From Altererythrobacter sp. (lineage in GTDB: Bacteria; Pseudomonadota; Alphaproteobacteria; Sphingomonadales; Sphingomonadaceae): a stretch of DNA of 14,176 bases. The stretch spans positions 1 to 14,176 of the forward strand of contig JALZVZ010000271.1 in assembly GCA_023299945.1 (NCBI GenBank). The letters run 5' to 3'. A program made the translations under genes and the position numbers. Positions within the stretch are counted from its first letter, which is position 1. Each line of letters starts with the position of its first letter. The notes beneath the pieces were generated by a model. The model did not search any database, had not been told where the DNA came from, and saw nothing but the letters and a program-made list of their open reading frames with translations. This document shows positions 8,539-14,094 of the stretch, one piece after another.

Positions 8539-9354
8539 TTAGCCCTGAAGGTTGATAACGGTTTGCGAGATGGTGGTGGCGGTATCGATGGCCCGCGCAT
8601 TCGCCTGGAAATTGCGCTGCGCTGTAATCAGCGCGACCATTTCCTCGGCCAAATCCACATTGGAGCGCTCCAATGCGCCCGACAACAAGTTGCCAAGACT
8701 GTTATTGCCCGGCGTGCTATATTCCGCAGCGCCTGATTGGCCCGTTGCTGTCCAGTTGGTTTCTCCAATAGATCGCAATCCATCACGCGCAGGGAAGGAT
8801 GCCAGCGCAACGCGGCCCACCGCTTCGTTTGAACCATCGGCATAGGCTGCCTCCAACACTCCGGTCTGGCTAAGTGTGACATTATTGAGCGGGGCGCCGG
8901 CGCTATTGACGGTGGGAACAACCGCATCAATCGGCGTCGTTCCGGTCACAACGCCTGCGACATCAGTTGCAAAGACTTGTAGGGAATAGCCGGAACGATC
9001 GGACAGATTGCCGTCCGCATCCAGTTCAAAACTGCCATTGCGGGTGAAGAATGAATCATTATTCTCTGTATTGCGCGTGCTGAAAAAACCATCACCATTG
9101 ATGGCCAGATCCAGACTACGCCCGGTTTGCTCAACCGAGCCAAGCGAGAAGTTTTGCGAGGTGGAAGACACAGTCGCACCGAGGCCAATTGTCAGCCTCG
9201 GATCGCTGGATGAACCGCGCGAAACAATATCGGAAAACTGCGCCGAGCTCTTTTTAAAGCCGGTGGTTTCCGCATTCGCGATGTTGTGCGCAATGACGCG
9301 TAGATCGGTTTCAGAATTGCGTAGGCCGTTCAGCGAGGTGTAAAATGAGCTCAT
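8539..9354 (-). CDS. flgE: Flagellar hook protein FlgE, short form
   Basis: The protein starts SFYTSLNGLRNSETDLRVIA and continues HNIANAETTGFKKS, the hook-protein version of the rod/hook N-terminal motif. It ends with ALERSNVDLAEEMVALITAQ and a helix finishing QTVINLQG, the matching C-terminal segment. Position between flgD and flgF agrees. At 271 residues it is much shorter than Salmonella FlgE (about 400) and close to FlgG in size. The inner-core parts seem present and most of the outer surface domains reduced or missing. An AAGGA lies about 12 nt before the ATG, slightly far. A distal-rod-like protein is the only alternative, but FlgG and FlgF are both already present. Confidence 0.9.
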   Translation of the reverse strand: MSSFYTSLNGLRNSETDLRVIAHNIANAETTGFKKSSAQFSDIVSRGSSSDPRLTIGLGATVSSTSQNFSLGSVEQTGRSLDLAINGDGFFSTRNTENNDSFFTRNGSFELDADGNLSDRSGYSLQVFATDVAGVVTGTTPIDAVVPTVNSAGAPLNNVTLSQTGVLEAAYADGSNEAVGRVALASFPARDGLRSIGETNWTATGQSGAAEYSTPGNNSLGNLLSGALERSNVDLAEEMVALITAQRNFQANARAIDTATTISQTVINLQG

Positions 9355-9359
9355 GGTTC

Positions 9360-9418
9360 GGGGGTTCCTTAATTGAAATTGGATTGGGGGTTGGCGCTTG
9401 GGGGTTAGGTTGCGGGGG
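9360..9418 (+). repeat. Four G5 runs, the last three in a 14-bp period
   Basis: Runs of five G lie at 9360, 9386, 9400 and 9414 on the plus strand, the template strand of the flg operon. The last three are exactly 14 bp apart, most followed by TT. They cover the flgD-flgE gap and the last codons of flgD. Three 9- to 21-base spacers make a G-quadruplex possible but not ideal. The mRNA would carry the C-rich complement. Confidence 0.5.
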
Positions 9419-9728
9419 CTGCTTCAGGCACGGCTGATTGCACATCAATCAGCGCATCGAGCCGTTCGACGATCGTCTGCAAGGTGTCATTGGTAGCAGT
9501 GGTATTGGCCAGAGATGAGAATTGCGCCATTTGCGCCAGCATCTCCTCATTTTGAACCGGCTCCAATGGGTCTTGCTGTGACAATTGCACCGTCAACAGC
9601 CGCAAAAAATCAGACTGATCCAGCGTGCTCGCCTGACCGTTGCTCTGGATCGTTCCGGGCTGATTGAGCCGGTCGAGCGTTTCATTGGTCAGCGGGTTAT
9701 TGGTCGCAGTATTGGTTATAATATCCAT
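9405..9728 (-). CDS. flgD: Hook-cap (hook assembly) protein FlgD, N-terminal part only
   Basis: The 107-residue protein has the conserved FlgD N-terminal core at residues 37-92: LDQSDFLRLLTVQLSQQDPL, then EPVQNEEMLAQMAQFSSL and a following helix. The C-terminal Tudor/Ig-like region that forms the cap body in Salmonella FlgD (about 230 residues) is absent; only a 15-residue Ala/Pro tail remains. Short FlgD proteins also occur in other alphaproteobacteria such as rhizobia, so this need not be a broken gene. It scaffolds hook growth. The ATG has AAGGAG 8 nt upstream and starts one base after the flgC stop. Confidence 0.93.
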   Translation of the reverse strand: MDIITNTATNNPLTNETLDRLNQPGTIQSNGQASTLDQSDFLRLLTVQLSQQDPLEPVQNEEMLAQMAQFSSLANTTATNDTLQTIVERLDALIDVQSAVPEAAPAT

Positions 9729-9729
9729 C

Positions 9730-10146
9730 TTATTTGCTCCTTAAAGTGTCGAGCATCAGTTGTTTTGCAGTTTGCAATGCTTCGACTAAATTTTGATATT
9801 GCCGCGCGCTTTCCATGATCTCGATCATCTCGCCGCTCTCATCGACAGTTGCATCCCAAACATCGCCATTGGCATCGGCCAGCGGGTGATTGGGATCCTG
9901 GCGCCTGGTGGGTTCCGCTTGGCTAGTGGTGATATGGCTGACCCGCACAGAGGTAAGCCCAGAGGCCTTATCCAGCTCGGCATTGAACACCGGCCGCACA
10001 GCGCGATAGGCACCCTCTTTTGTGGCGGAGACAGAGCCCGCATTGGCAAGGTTAGAGGCCGCCGCATTCATCCGCACCATTTGTGCAGACATGCCGCGTT
10101 CTGCCAGACGGAACAGGTTCATCGGACCGGCTTGATTATCGGGCAT
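9730..10146 (-). CDS. flgC: Proximal rod protein FlgC
   Basis: The 138-residue protein shows the FlgC pattern: MNLFRLAERGMSAQMVRMNA, then ASNLANAGSVSATKEGAYRA, and near the end ESARQYQNLVEALQTAKQLM. It is part of the proximal rod with FlgB and FlgF. An internal ATG at 10122 matches the usual FlgC N-terminus better, but no ribosome site precedes it. The ATG at 10146 has GGTGAG and AGGG just upstream, overlapping the flgB stop region, so I kept the longer form. It starts 2 bp after flgB and ends 1 bp before flgD. Confidence 0.95.
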   Translation of the reverse strand: MPDNQAGPMNLFRLAERGMSAQMVRMNAAASNLANAGSVSATKEGAYRAVRPVFNAELDKASGLTSVRVSHITTSQAEPTRRQDPNHPLADANGDVWDATVDESGEMIEIMESARQYQNLVEALQTAKQLMLDTLRSK

Positions 10147-10148
10147 CC

Positions 10149-10496
10149 CTACTCACCCTTCAATGCGCGGGTGGCGGTTTGAACCTTGCTTTGGACAAAG
10201 GACAAGGTGGCGGAGTAAGCGACCGCGTTCTCGGCAAAGGCGATTTGTTCATTCGCCAGCTCGACCGTATTCCCGTCCATACTCGACATCGTCGGCACGC
10301 GGTAACGCGTGTGTTCGCCAATCGCCTCTGTGCCCGATTTCCCGGCCAGTCGATCATTCAGCGCAGCGGCAAAATCAATGTCGCGCGATTTATATCCAGG
10401 GGTCGCCGCATTGGCGATATTGCTGGTGAGCATCCCCATGCGCTGTGAGCGCAATTCAAGGGCTGCACCGTGTATGCCAAACAGATTCGTGTTCAA
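10149..10496 (-). CDS. flgB: Proximal rod protein FlgB, TTG start
   Basis: The 115-residue protein has the FlgB motif MLTSNIANAATPGYKSRDID at residues 22-41 and a C-terminal helix with SFVQSKVQTATRAL. It is the first gene of the flg operon and encodes a proximal-rod protein next to the MS ring. The start codon is TTG (10496-10494). No ATG gives a full motif, and a GGAG at 10507-10504 lies exactly 7 nt upstream. A sigma-54 promoter ends about 37 bp upstream of the start codon, leaving a leader of roughly 25 nt. The rare start may lower yield relative to downstream rod genes. Confidence 0.94.
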   Translation of the reverse strand: MNTNLFGIHGAALELRSQRMGMLTSNIANAATPGYKSRDIDFAAALNDRLAGKSGTEAIGEHTRYRVPTMSSMDGNTVELANEQIAFAENAVAYSATLSFVQSKVQTATRALKGE

Positions 10497-10497
10497 A

Positions 10498-10539
10498 GCA
10501 AAGCTCCGTTTCGTGATTGTGGGAACAGCTTTGCAAAGC
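10498..10539. repeat. GCAAAGC repeats, one copy forming a palindrome over the -12 box
   Basis: GCTTTGCAAAGC (10528-10539) is a perfect 12-bp palindrome that covers the -12 element of the flgB promoter. A further GCAAAGCT lies at 10498-10505 over the ribosome site, 35 bp from the promoter copy. It could be a repressor site, or simply the -12 box plus chance. Confidence 0.35.
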
Positions 10540-10547
10540 CCGTGCCA
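10533..10547 (-). promoter_or_regulatory. Sigma-54 (-24/-12) promoter of flgB operon
   Basis: Read on the minus strand the sequence is TGGCACGGGCTTTGC, a perfect match to the sigma-54 core TGGCACG-N4-TTGC, followed by A as in the extended consensus. The GG and GC pairs are 10 bp apart as required. Transcription would start near 10522, giving a leader of about 25 nt before the flgB TTG. Sigma-54 promoters need an enhancer-bound activator; candidate sites lie upstream at 10580-10639. Confidence 0.92.
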
Positions 10548-10579
10548 ATTGCGCTTCCACCAAGGGAGCCGCCACCTTG

Positions 10580-10639
10580 CGGCAAAGGCTTGCCTCGAAA
10601 GGCGGCAAAACGGGGCCGTTGCTCACGCCATATTTGCCG
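10580..10639. promoter_or_regulatory. Three CGGCAAA sites, candidate activator (FlbD-type) enhancer
   Basis: CGGCAAA occurs at 10580-10586 and 10603-10609, and inverted (TTTGCCG) at 10633-10639. They lie about 33 to 93 bp upstream of the -24 box of the flgB promoter, a normal place for a sigma-54 enhancer. A CGGCAA core resembles, as I recall it, the ftr sites bound by Caulobacter FlbD. Three copies in 60 bp are unlikely by chance. The protein that binds is inferred. Confidence 0.5.
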
Positions 10640-10653
10640 TGCCGTTATTGGTT

Positions 10654-10699
10654 CAGTGGGCCCACTGCCGCGCGCTAGTCAGGGGTTAAACTGGGCCCA
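10654..10699. promoter_or_regulatory. Palindrome CAGTGGGCCCACTG plus second TGGGCCCA core
   Basis: A perfect 14-bp palindrome occupies 10654-10667, and its central TGGGCCCA recurs at 10692-10699, 35 bp away. Both lie between the enhancer candidates and the start of the divergent stator-like operon. They look like paired operator sites for a dimeric regulator of that operon. No regulator is identified. Confidence 0.45.
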
Positions 10700-10720
10700 A
10701 GTCGCCCGTTCTAAAGTGTT

Positions 10721-10780
10721 GAGGCCAATCGAGGCCAGATGAGGCCAAACGCGAGATGATGCGAGATTACGCAAGATCAG
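10721..10780 (+). repeat. Six-unit decamer array: three GAGGCCA then three GCRAGAT units
   Basis: Six consecutive 10-bp units start at 10721, 10731, 10741 (GAGGCCA plus three variable bases) and 10751, 10761, 10771 (GCGAGAT twice, then GCAAGAT, plus three variable bases). The first seven bases of each unit are constant within its set and the last three vary. The array ends 19 bp before the ATG of the divergent gene, in its promoter or leader. A 10-bp period puts all units on about the same face of the helix. Confidence 0.8.
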
Positions 10781-10799
10781 GGCAGGAAAGTGAGGCAAA

Positions 10800-11519
10800 A
10801 TGTTCGAACCAGCACAGTTAATCGATCCGGTTGCAGCGGCCATTGTTATTGGCGGCAGCATCTTGGCGACATCGGCCCGCTGCGGCTTTGGCCACACCCG
10901 CGATGCCGCAATGCAAGTTTTAAAACTGCCCACCCCTTCGTTCAAATATGAGCGTGTGCGAGCCTCTTTGGCTCCGATGGTAAGCGACATTAAACGCAGC
11001 GGTTTGATCCGCGCAAAGATTGTCAAATCACCGGATCGCGCGATCAATGAAGGGCTGGAGGCGATGCTACGCCGCCGCAGTTTCACCGCCTTTCTCGCCC
11101 ATCAACAAAGCCACCGCGAATTGCGATTGGCAAGCCGATTCCGGGCTAGCGAAAGTTTGGACACCGCGGGCGAGCTTGCCCCGATCCTTGGTTTGACCGG
11201 CACATTGATTGCCCTGAGCCAACTTGAGCCTGATCAATTAGCGGATGCCTCTGCCATGATTTCGGTCATCTCAACCGCGATCCTCTCGACGCTCTATGGT
11301 TTGCTGCTGGCGCATTTTATCTGTCACCCGCTGGCCCGCGCAATTGAGCGGCGCGGCGCACGCGAGGAGGAGGCGCGTGCGGCTCTGACCGATTGGCTGG
11401 CGGATCATATTCCACACAGTGACGCCGAGAACAATGGGACGGAAAAATCCGCAAAATCCGCTACTGCAAATTGGGCGCTAGAACCCCGCCCGATTGGATC
11501 AGGCAGGCATGCGGCATGA
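10800..11519 (+). CDS. MotA/TolQ/ExbB-family membrane protein, three-helix short form
   Basis: The 239-residue protein has predicted membrane helices at about residues 8-27, 124-141 and 150-175. IDPVAAAIVIGGSILATSA resembles the second helix of PomA-type MotA. GELAPILGLTGTLIALSQL matches the third, with Pro128 in place of the conserved MotA proline, and STAILSTLYGLLLAHF matches the fourth. The first MotA helix is missing. The loop between is basic and the C-terminal tail of about 60 residues is hydrophilic. It would form the ring of an ion channel around a B subunit, presumably the next gene, which it overlaps by four bases. GTGAGG lies 4 nt before the ATG. A role in flagellar rotation, ring loading or an unrelated energised process cannot be told from sequence. 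Confidence 0.82.
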   Translation: MFEPAQLIDPVAAAIVIGGSILATSARCGFGHTRDAAMQVLKLPTPSFKYERVRASLAPMVSDIKRSGLIRAKIVKSPDRAINEGLEAMLRRRSFTAFLAHQQSHRELRLASRFRASESLDTAGELAPILGLTGTLIALSQLEPDQLADASAMISVISTAILSTLYGLLLAHFICHPLARAIERRGAREEEARAALTDWLADHIPHSDAENNGTEKSAKSATANWALEPRPIGSGRHAA

Positions 11520-11938
11520 GCAATTCGCCAACCGGAAAATGGGAAATTTTGCTAGCTGATCTAGCACTGATCCTGTTTATTGTTGCGCTGGGCGGGCTGG
11601 TCACAATGCCAATCAAAGCCAAGCCCGCAAGCGCGAGCGAGGCTGCATCAAAAGCCAAGTCAGAACAGCTCGCCATCGCTCCCAGTCAGGCGCTCTATCG
11701 CACGGTACAAAACGGGCCGACATTGGGCGAATGGCTAAAAAGGCAGCCACTCGATCCGCGCGCGACCCTGACAATTTTTGTCGATTACCGGGCCGATGAT
11801 GCGGCACGCGGTCTAGAGCAGGCAGCGGCCATGATCGGCGAGGCGCAAGGCGCCGGAGTGCGAGTGCGCACCGTCATGCGCGATGCGGAGCAGGCGGATA
11901 TATATGCTAGCCTTGCCTTTGATGCGGGCGGAACCTGA
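11516..11938 (+). CDS. Small MotB/ExbD-like membrane protein without OmpA domain
   Basis: The 140-residue protein has one membrane helix at about residues 11-31, beginning WEILLADLALILFIVAL. Trp9 and Asp15 have the same spacing as Trp33 and Asp39 in the MotB of this window, and Asp15 would be the ion-carrying residue. The rest is periplasmic: an Ala/Ser/Lys linker (about 35-55), then a compact domain (about 68-125) with LTIFVDYRAD and EAQGAGVRVRTVM. This resembles the beta-alpha-beta end of ExbD/TolR rather than the OmpA peptidoglycan-binding fold, whose motifs are absent. The ATG overlaps the upstream stop (ATGA), so the two are translationally coupled. The reading frame extends back to 11471 but that would overlap the upstream gene heavily. 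The family assignment is inferred from the helix pattern and gene pairing. Confidence 0.72.
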   Translation: MSNSPTGKWEILLADLALILFIVALGGLVTMPIKAKPASASEAASKAKSEQLAIAPSQALYRTVQNGPTLGEWLKRQPLDPRATLTIFVDYRADDAARGLEQAAAMIGEAQGAGVRVRTVMRDAEQADIYASLAFDAGGT

Positions 11939-11955
11939 GCCGCAAAACCTGTTCC

Positions 11956-13158
11956 CTAAGCGGTTTCAACCCGATTGCGGCCCGCCTCTTTGGCCCGGTA
12001 CAATGCCTCATCTGCGGCGGCCAAAGCCGCGCGCGGATTATCAAATTGGTTGACCTGTGCAACTCCGGCAGAAAATGTAATCTGGCCGTAAGGTTGACCG
12101 GTCTCCCGGTTCATTAAACGTCTTCGCGCCAGTTTCAGGCGAGCATCATCAATCGCCTGAAACGCCTGATCCTTATCCATGGCTGAAAACAAAAGGACAA
12201 ACTCCTCGCCGCCATGACGCGCAACAAAACAGCCATCACCGGCAACGTCAGACAATGCCTTGGAAATAGCCTGCAACACGCGGTCACCGGCACTGTGGCC
12301 GTGCACATCATTGACCAATTTGAAATGATCAATGTCGCAAAACGCCAGCGCCAAAGTGCCCCCATTTGCCTTTATCTTTTCAACTTCTACCTTTAAATTG
12401 CGTTCAAAAGCGCGGCGATTGGGAAGGCCTGTCAGATGATCTACATCCGCTTCTTGGCGCGCCTTTTCCAGGCTTTGCCGCAAACCTTCCGCCTCGCGCT
12501 GATTGCGCTCCATCTCTGCTTCAATCGCTTTGAGTTGGGCAAGCATGGTGCGCGATAGGTCGAGCAGGTTTTGAAACCTCGCCACGCCTTCTGAAACTTG
12601 CCCGTTTGCGCCAAGCTGGCTTTTGGATGGCCCACTTGCATTCGCGTGCGGCTGATCCAAATGCTCGCTCATGGCGCTGCGATATGCGCCGGTCGCCTCG
12701 CGCGCGCTTTGGGTGTTATCTTGAAGATTGTTCATGGCATTTTCCATCAGATCCATCATTTCCTGCATCTGATTGGCGCGCTCTTGCACTTTTGCATGCG
12801 CAGCAGAGGCGCAGGGCCGCAGAGAATCGAGCCACGCCTGATCGATCCGGCCAGATCCTAGTTCGCGCTTTGCCAATGCGCTCCGCAGCCGCGCATCTGT
12901 GCCCGATAGACCGTCACAAACCAAAGCAAGGTTGGCCGCGGTTATTCGCAATTCGTGCCGCACCATAAATTCTCCAACACGGTCCATGAGGTCCCTTTGT
13001 GCCTCCATAGCGACTGATGTTGAGGCAGGTGCCGATTGGCCCTGTTTCCTATCATCGCGCGGCAAAGATTGACTGGCCGCATCGCGCCACCGGCCCGGCT
13101 GCACGAACGCTGTTTTGTCAGAGCCATTGTCTTTTTTCTGATCTTTACCGGTAAACAC
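11956..13158 (-). CDS. Soluble GGDEF diguanylate cyclase
   Basis: The C-terminal 165 residues form a complete GGDEF domain: DVDHLTGLPNRRAFERNL, FCDIDHFKLVNDVHGHSAGD with the metal-binding Asp, and an intact RHGGEEF at about residue 316-320, so it should make c-di-GMP from two GTP. The RxxD inhibitory site usually five residues before GGEEF is absent. No membrane segment is visible. The N-terminal region (about 55-115) has FMVRHELRITAANLAL, a conserved-looking helical module I cannot name, and is followed by two coiled-coil stretches. I chose the GTG at 13158 because GAGGAG (13174-13169) lies 10 nt upstream. The frame also opens with a TTG at 13176 that has no ribosome site. It converges on the stator-like pair with a 17-bp gap and diverges from flgA. 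Confidence 0.9.
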   Translation of the reverse strand: MFTGKDQKKDNGSDKTAFVQPGRWRDAASQSLPRDDRKQGQSAPASTSVAMEAQRDLMDRVGEFMVRHELRITAANLALVCDGLSGTDARLRSALAKRELGSGRIDQAWLDSLRPCASAAHAKVQERANQMQEMMDLMENAMNNLQDNTQSAREATGAYRSAMSEHLDQPHANASGPSKSQLGANGQVSEGVARFQNLLDLSRTMLAQLKAIEAEMERNQREAEGLRQSLEKARQEADVDHLTGLPNRRAFERNLKVEVEKIKANGGTLALAFCDIDHFKLVNDVHGHSAGDRVLQAISKALSDVAGDGCFVARHGGEEFVLLFSAMDKDQAFQAIDDARLKLARRRLMNRETGQPYGQITFSAGVAQVNQFDNPRAALAAADEALYRAKEAGRNRVETA

Positions 13159-13457
13159 GGGCGTCTTGCTCCTCAATCTGAGCGCCGCAGCTGGGGTAGT
13201 GATGGAGAGTATCCAGCGCTCGCGATGTTTGTGGTCTTAGACTGGCTTCAATACCGCCCAGCGAAAACGGACCTCGTGGAAACCACCTATCGAGCTGCCA
13301 AAGCATGGCCGCAGTCGGTGCTGCGCCGTTCTTGCAGCCTACCGCAGCGATGGAGCTTATGGTTCTGAAAGTTACAGCTGCAACTGGCATGGCTCTTGCT
13401 CAAAGATCCTCAAACACGAGCCACAATTACCGCCTTCAAAGGGCCAGGAGAATAACA
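13159..13457. other. Divergent intergenic region, cyclase to flgA
   Basis: This gap of about 300 bp carries the sigma-54 promoter of flgA near its right end. Frames that run through it lack ribosome sites and I see no gene. No CGGCAAA-type enhancer site or obvious promoter for the cyclase is visible. Confidence 0.6.
13385..13400 (+). promoter_or_regulatory. Sigma-54 promoter of flgA
   Basis: TGGCATGGCTCTTGCT matches TGGCACG-N4-TTGCT with one difference (C to T in the first box) and correct 10-bp spacing between GG and GC. The expected start is near 13411, leaving a leader of about 47 nt before flgA. It links flgA to the same sigma factor as the flgB operon. Confidence 0.8.
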
Positions 13458-14009
13458 ATGGCACCGATTACTTCACTTCAAAAAACGCGCGCTGTTCGGC
13501 GCAAATATGCCGGATATTTCGCAGCGGCGGTAATGCTTGTTGCGCCCAATTGGGTCAGCACAGCGCACGCTCAACCGCGCTTCATCGATCCAGTTCAAAT
13601 CGACCGCTCGGTCGAGAATTTTACCGGCCAGCCCGCCGGTTCCATCGGCGGCGCGCGCAGCCCTGCAGACCCGCGGCTGAGGCTGGCTTTATGCGGCAAT
13701 CCGCTCAATGTGACATGGCATGGCAATTTGAAAAACACTGTGAGAGTGGCCTGCGAGGGGCGCTCGCCTTGGCACATTTTTATGGCTGTTCGGGCCGCGC
13801 CCAAATCGGTGAAAGCGGCAAAGATCATCCAACGCGGGGACAGCGTCACTATCGCAGTGGAGGGCCGCGGCTTTACCGTGCGCCGTCCCGGCGAAGCGCA
13901 GCAGGCAGGTGCGATTGGCGATTGGATTGCGGTTAAAACCAGCCGCAAGGCCAAGCCTGTGAACGCCAAAATTGTTCGCCCCGGATTGGTCGTCATTCCG
14001 CTTTCGTGA
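13458..14009 (+). CDS. flgA: P-ring assembly chaperone FlgA
   Basis: The 183-residue protein has a Sec signal peptide (cleavage expected after STAHA at about residue 38). The FlgA features follow: DPRLRLALC with Cys79 and a second Cys99 that could form a disulfide, and a C-terminal SAF-type segment with IIQRGDSVTIAVEGRGFTVR and GAIGDWIAVKTSRK. It is a periplasmic chaperone for FlgI polymerisation. The reading frame runs further upstream, but AGGAG at 13446-13450 lies 7 nt before this ATG and the signal peptide starts here. At about 145 mature residues it is shorter than enteric FlgA (about 200). It is on the opposite strand from flgI and has its own sigma-54 promoter. Confidence 0.93.
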   Translation: MAPITSLQKTRAVRRKYAGYFAAAVMLVAPNWVSTAHAQPRFIDPVQIDRSVENFTGQPAGSIGGARSPADPRLRLALCGNPLNVTWHGNLKNTVRVACEGRSPWHIFMAVRAAPKSVKAAKIIQRGDSVTIAVEGRGFTVRRPGEAQQAGAIGDWIAVKTSRKAKPVNAKIVRPGLVVIPLS

Positions 14010-14094
14010 AATCTTTCGAATTAAATTTAAGCCTGCACTTAAAGATGATCGTATTGGGTCGTTCTGTTGGCTGAGAAGGTAAAGGAACCGGACA

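Larger units (their letters stand above)
10497..10799. other. Divergent control region between flgB and the stator-like operon
   Basis: This 303-bp gap has no convincing coding frame. It holds the flgB sigma-54 promoter, three CGGCAAA sites, the TGGGCCCA palindromes and the decamer array, each listed separately. I see no convincing sigma-54 or sigma-28 promoter facing the plus-strand operon. Confidence 0.8.

Noticed and set aside
10581..10593. Possible sigma-54 promoter on the plus strand for the stator-like operon
   Set aside because: GG and GC are 9 bp apart rather than 10, and the first box lacks the T and CACG bases.
10686..10715. TTAAAC / TCTAAA as a sigma-70 promoter, or TAAA...GCCCGTT as a sigma-28 promoter
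   Set aside because: Matches are weak and the sigma-28 spacing is 13 instead of about 15, so neither can be supported.
11471..11515. TTG start for the MotB-like gene
   Set aside because: It would overlap the upstream gene by 49 bp. The ATG at 11516 overlaps its stop by four bases and precedes a sensible N-terminus.
11939..11975. Bidirectional terminator between the convergent genes
   Set aside because: Only short alternative stems (AAACC/GGTTT or CCGC/GCGG) with long loops and no clear T-run.
13305..13457. Upstream extension of the flgA reading frame
   Set aside because: It crosses the sigma-54 promoter and has no ribosome site. The AGGAG and signal peptide fix the start at 13458.
14026..14043. 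TTTAAG/CTTAAA hairpin between flgA and flgM
   Set aside because: A six-base AT-rich stem with no T-tract; too weak to call a terminator or operator.
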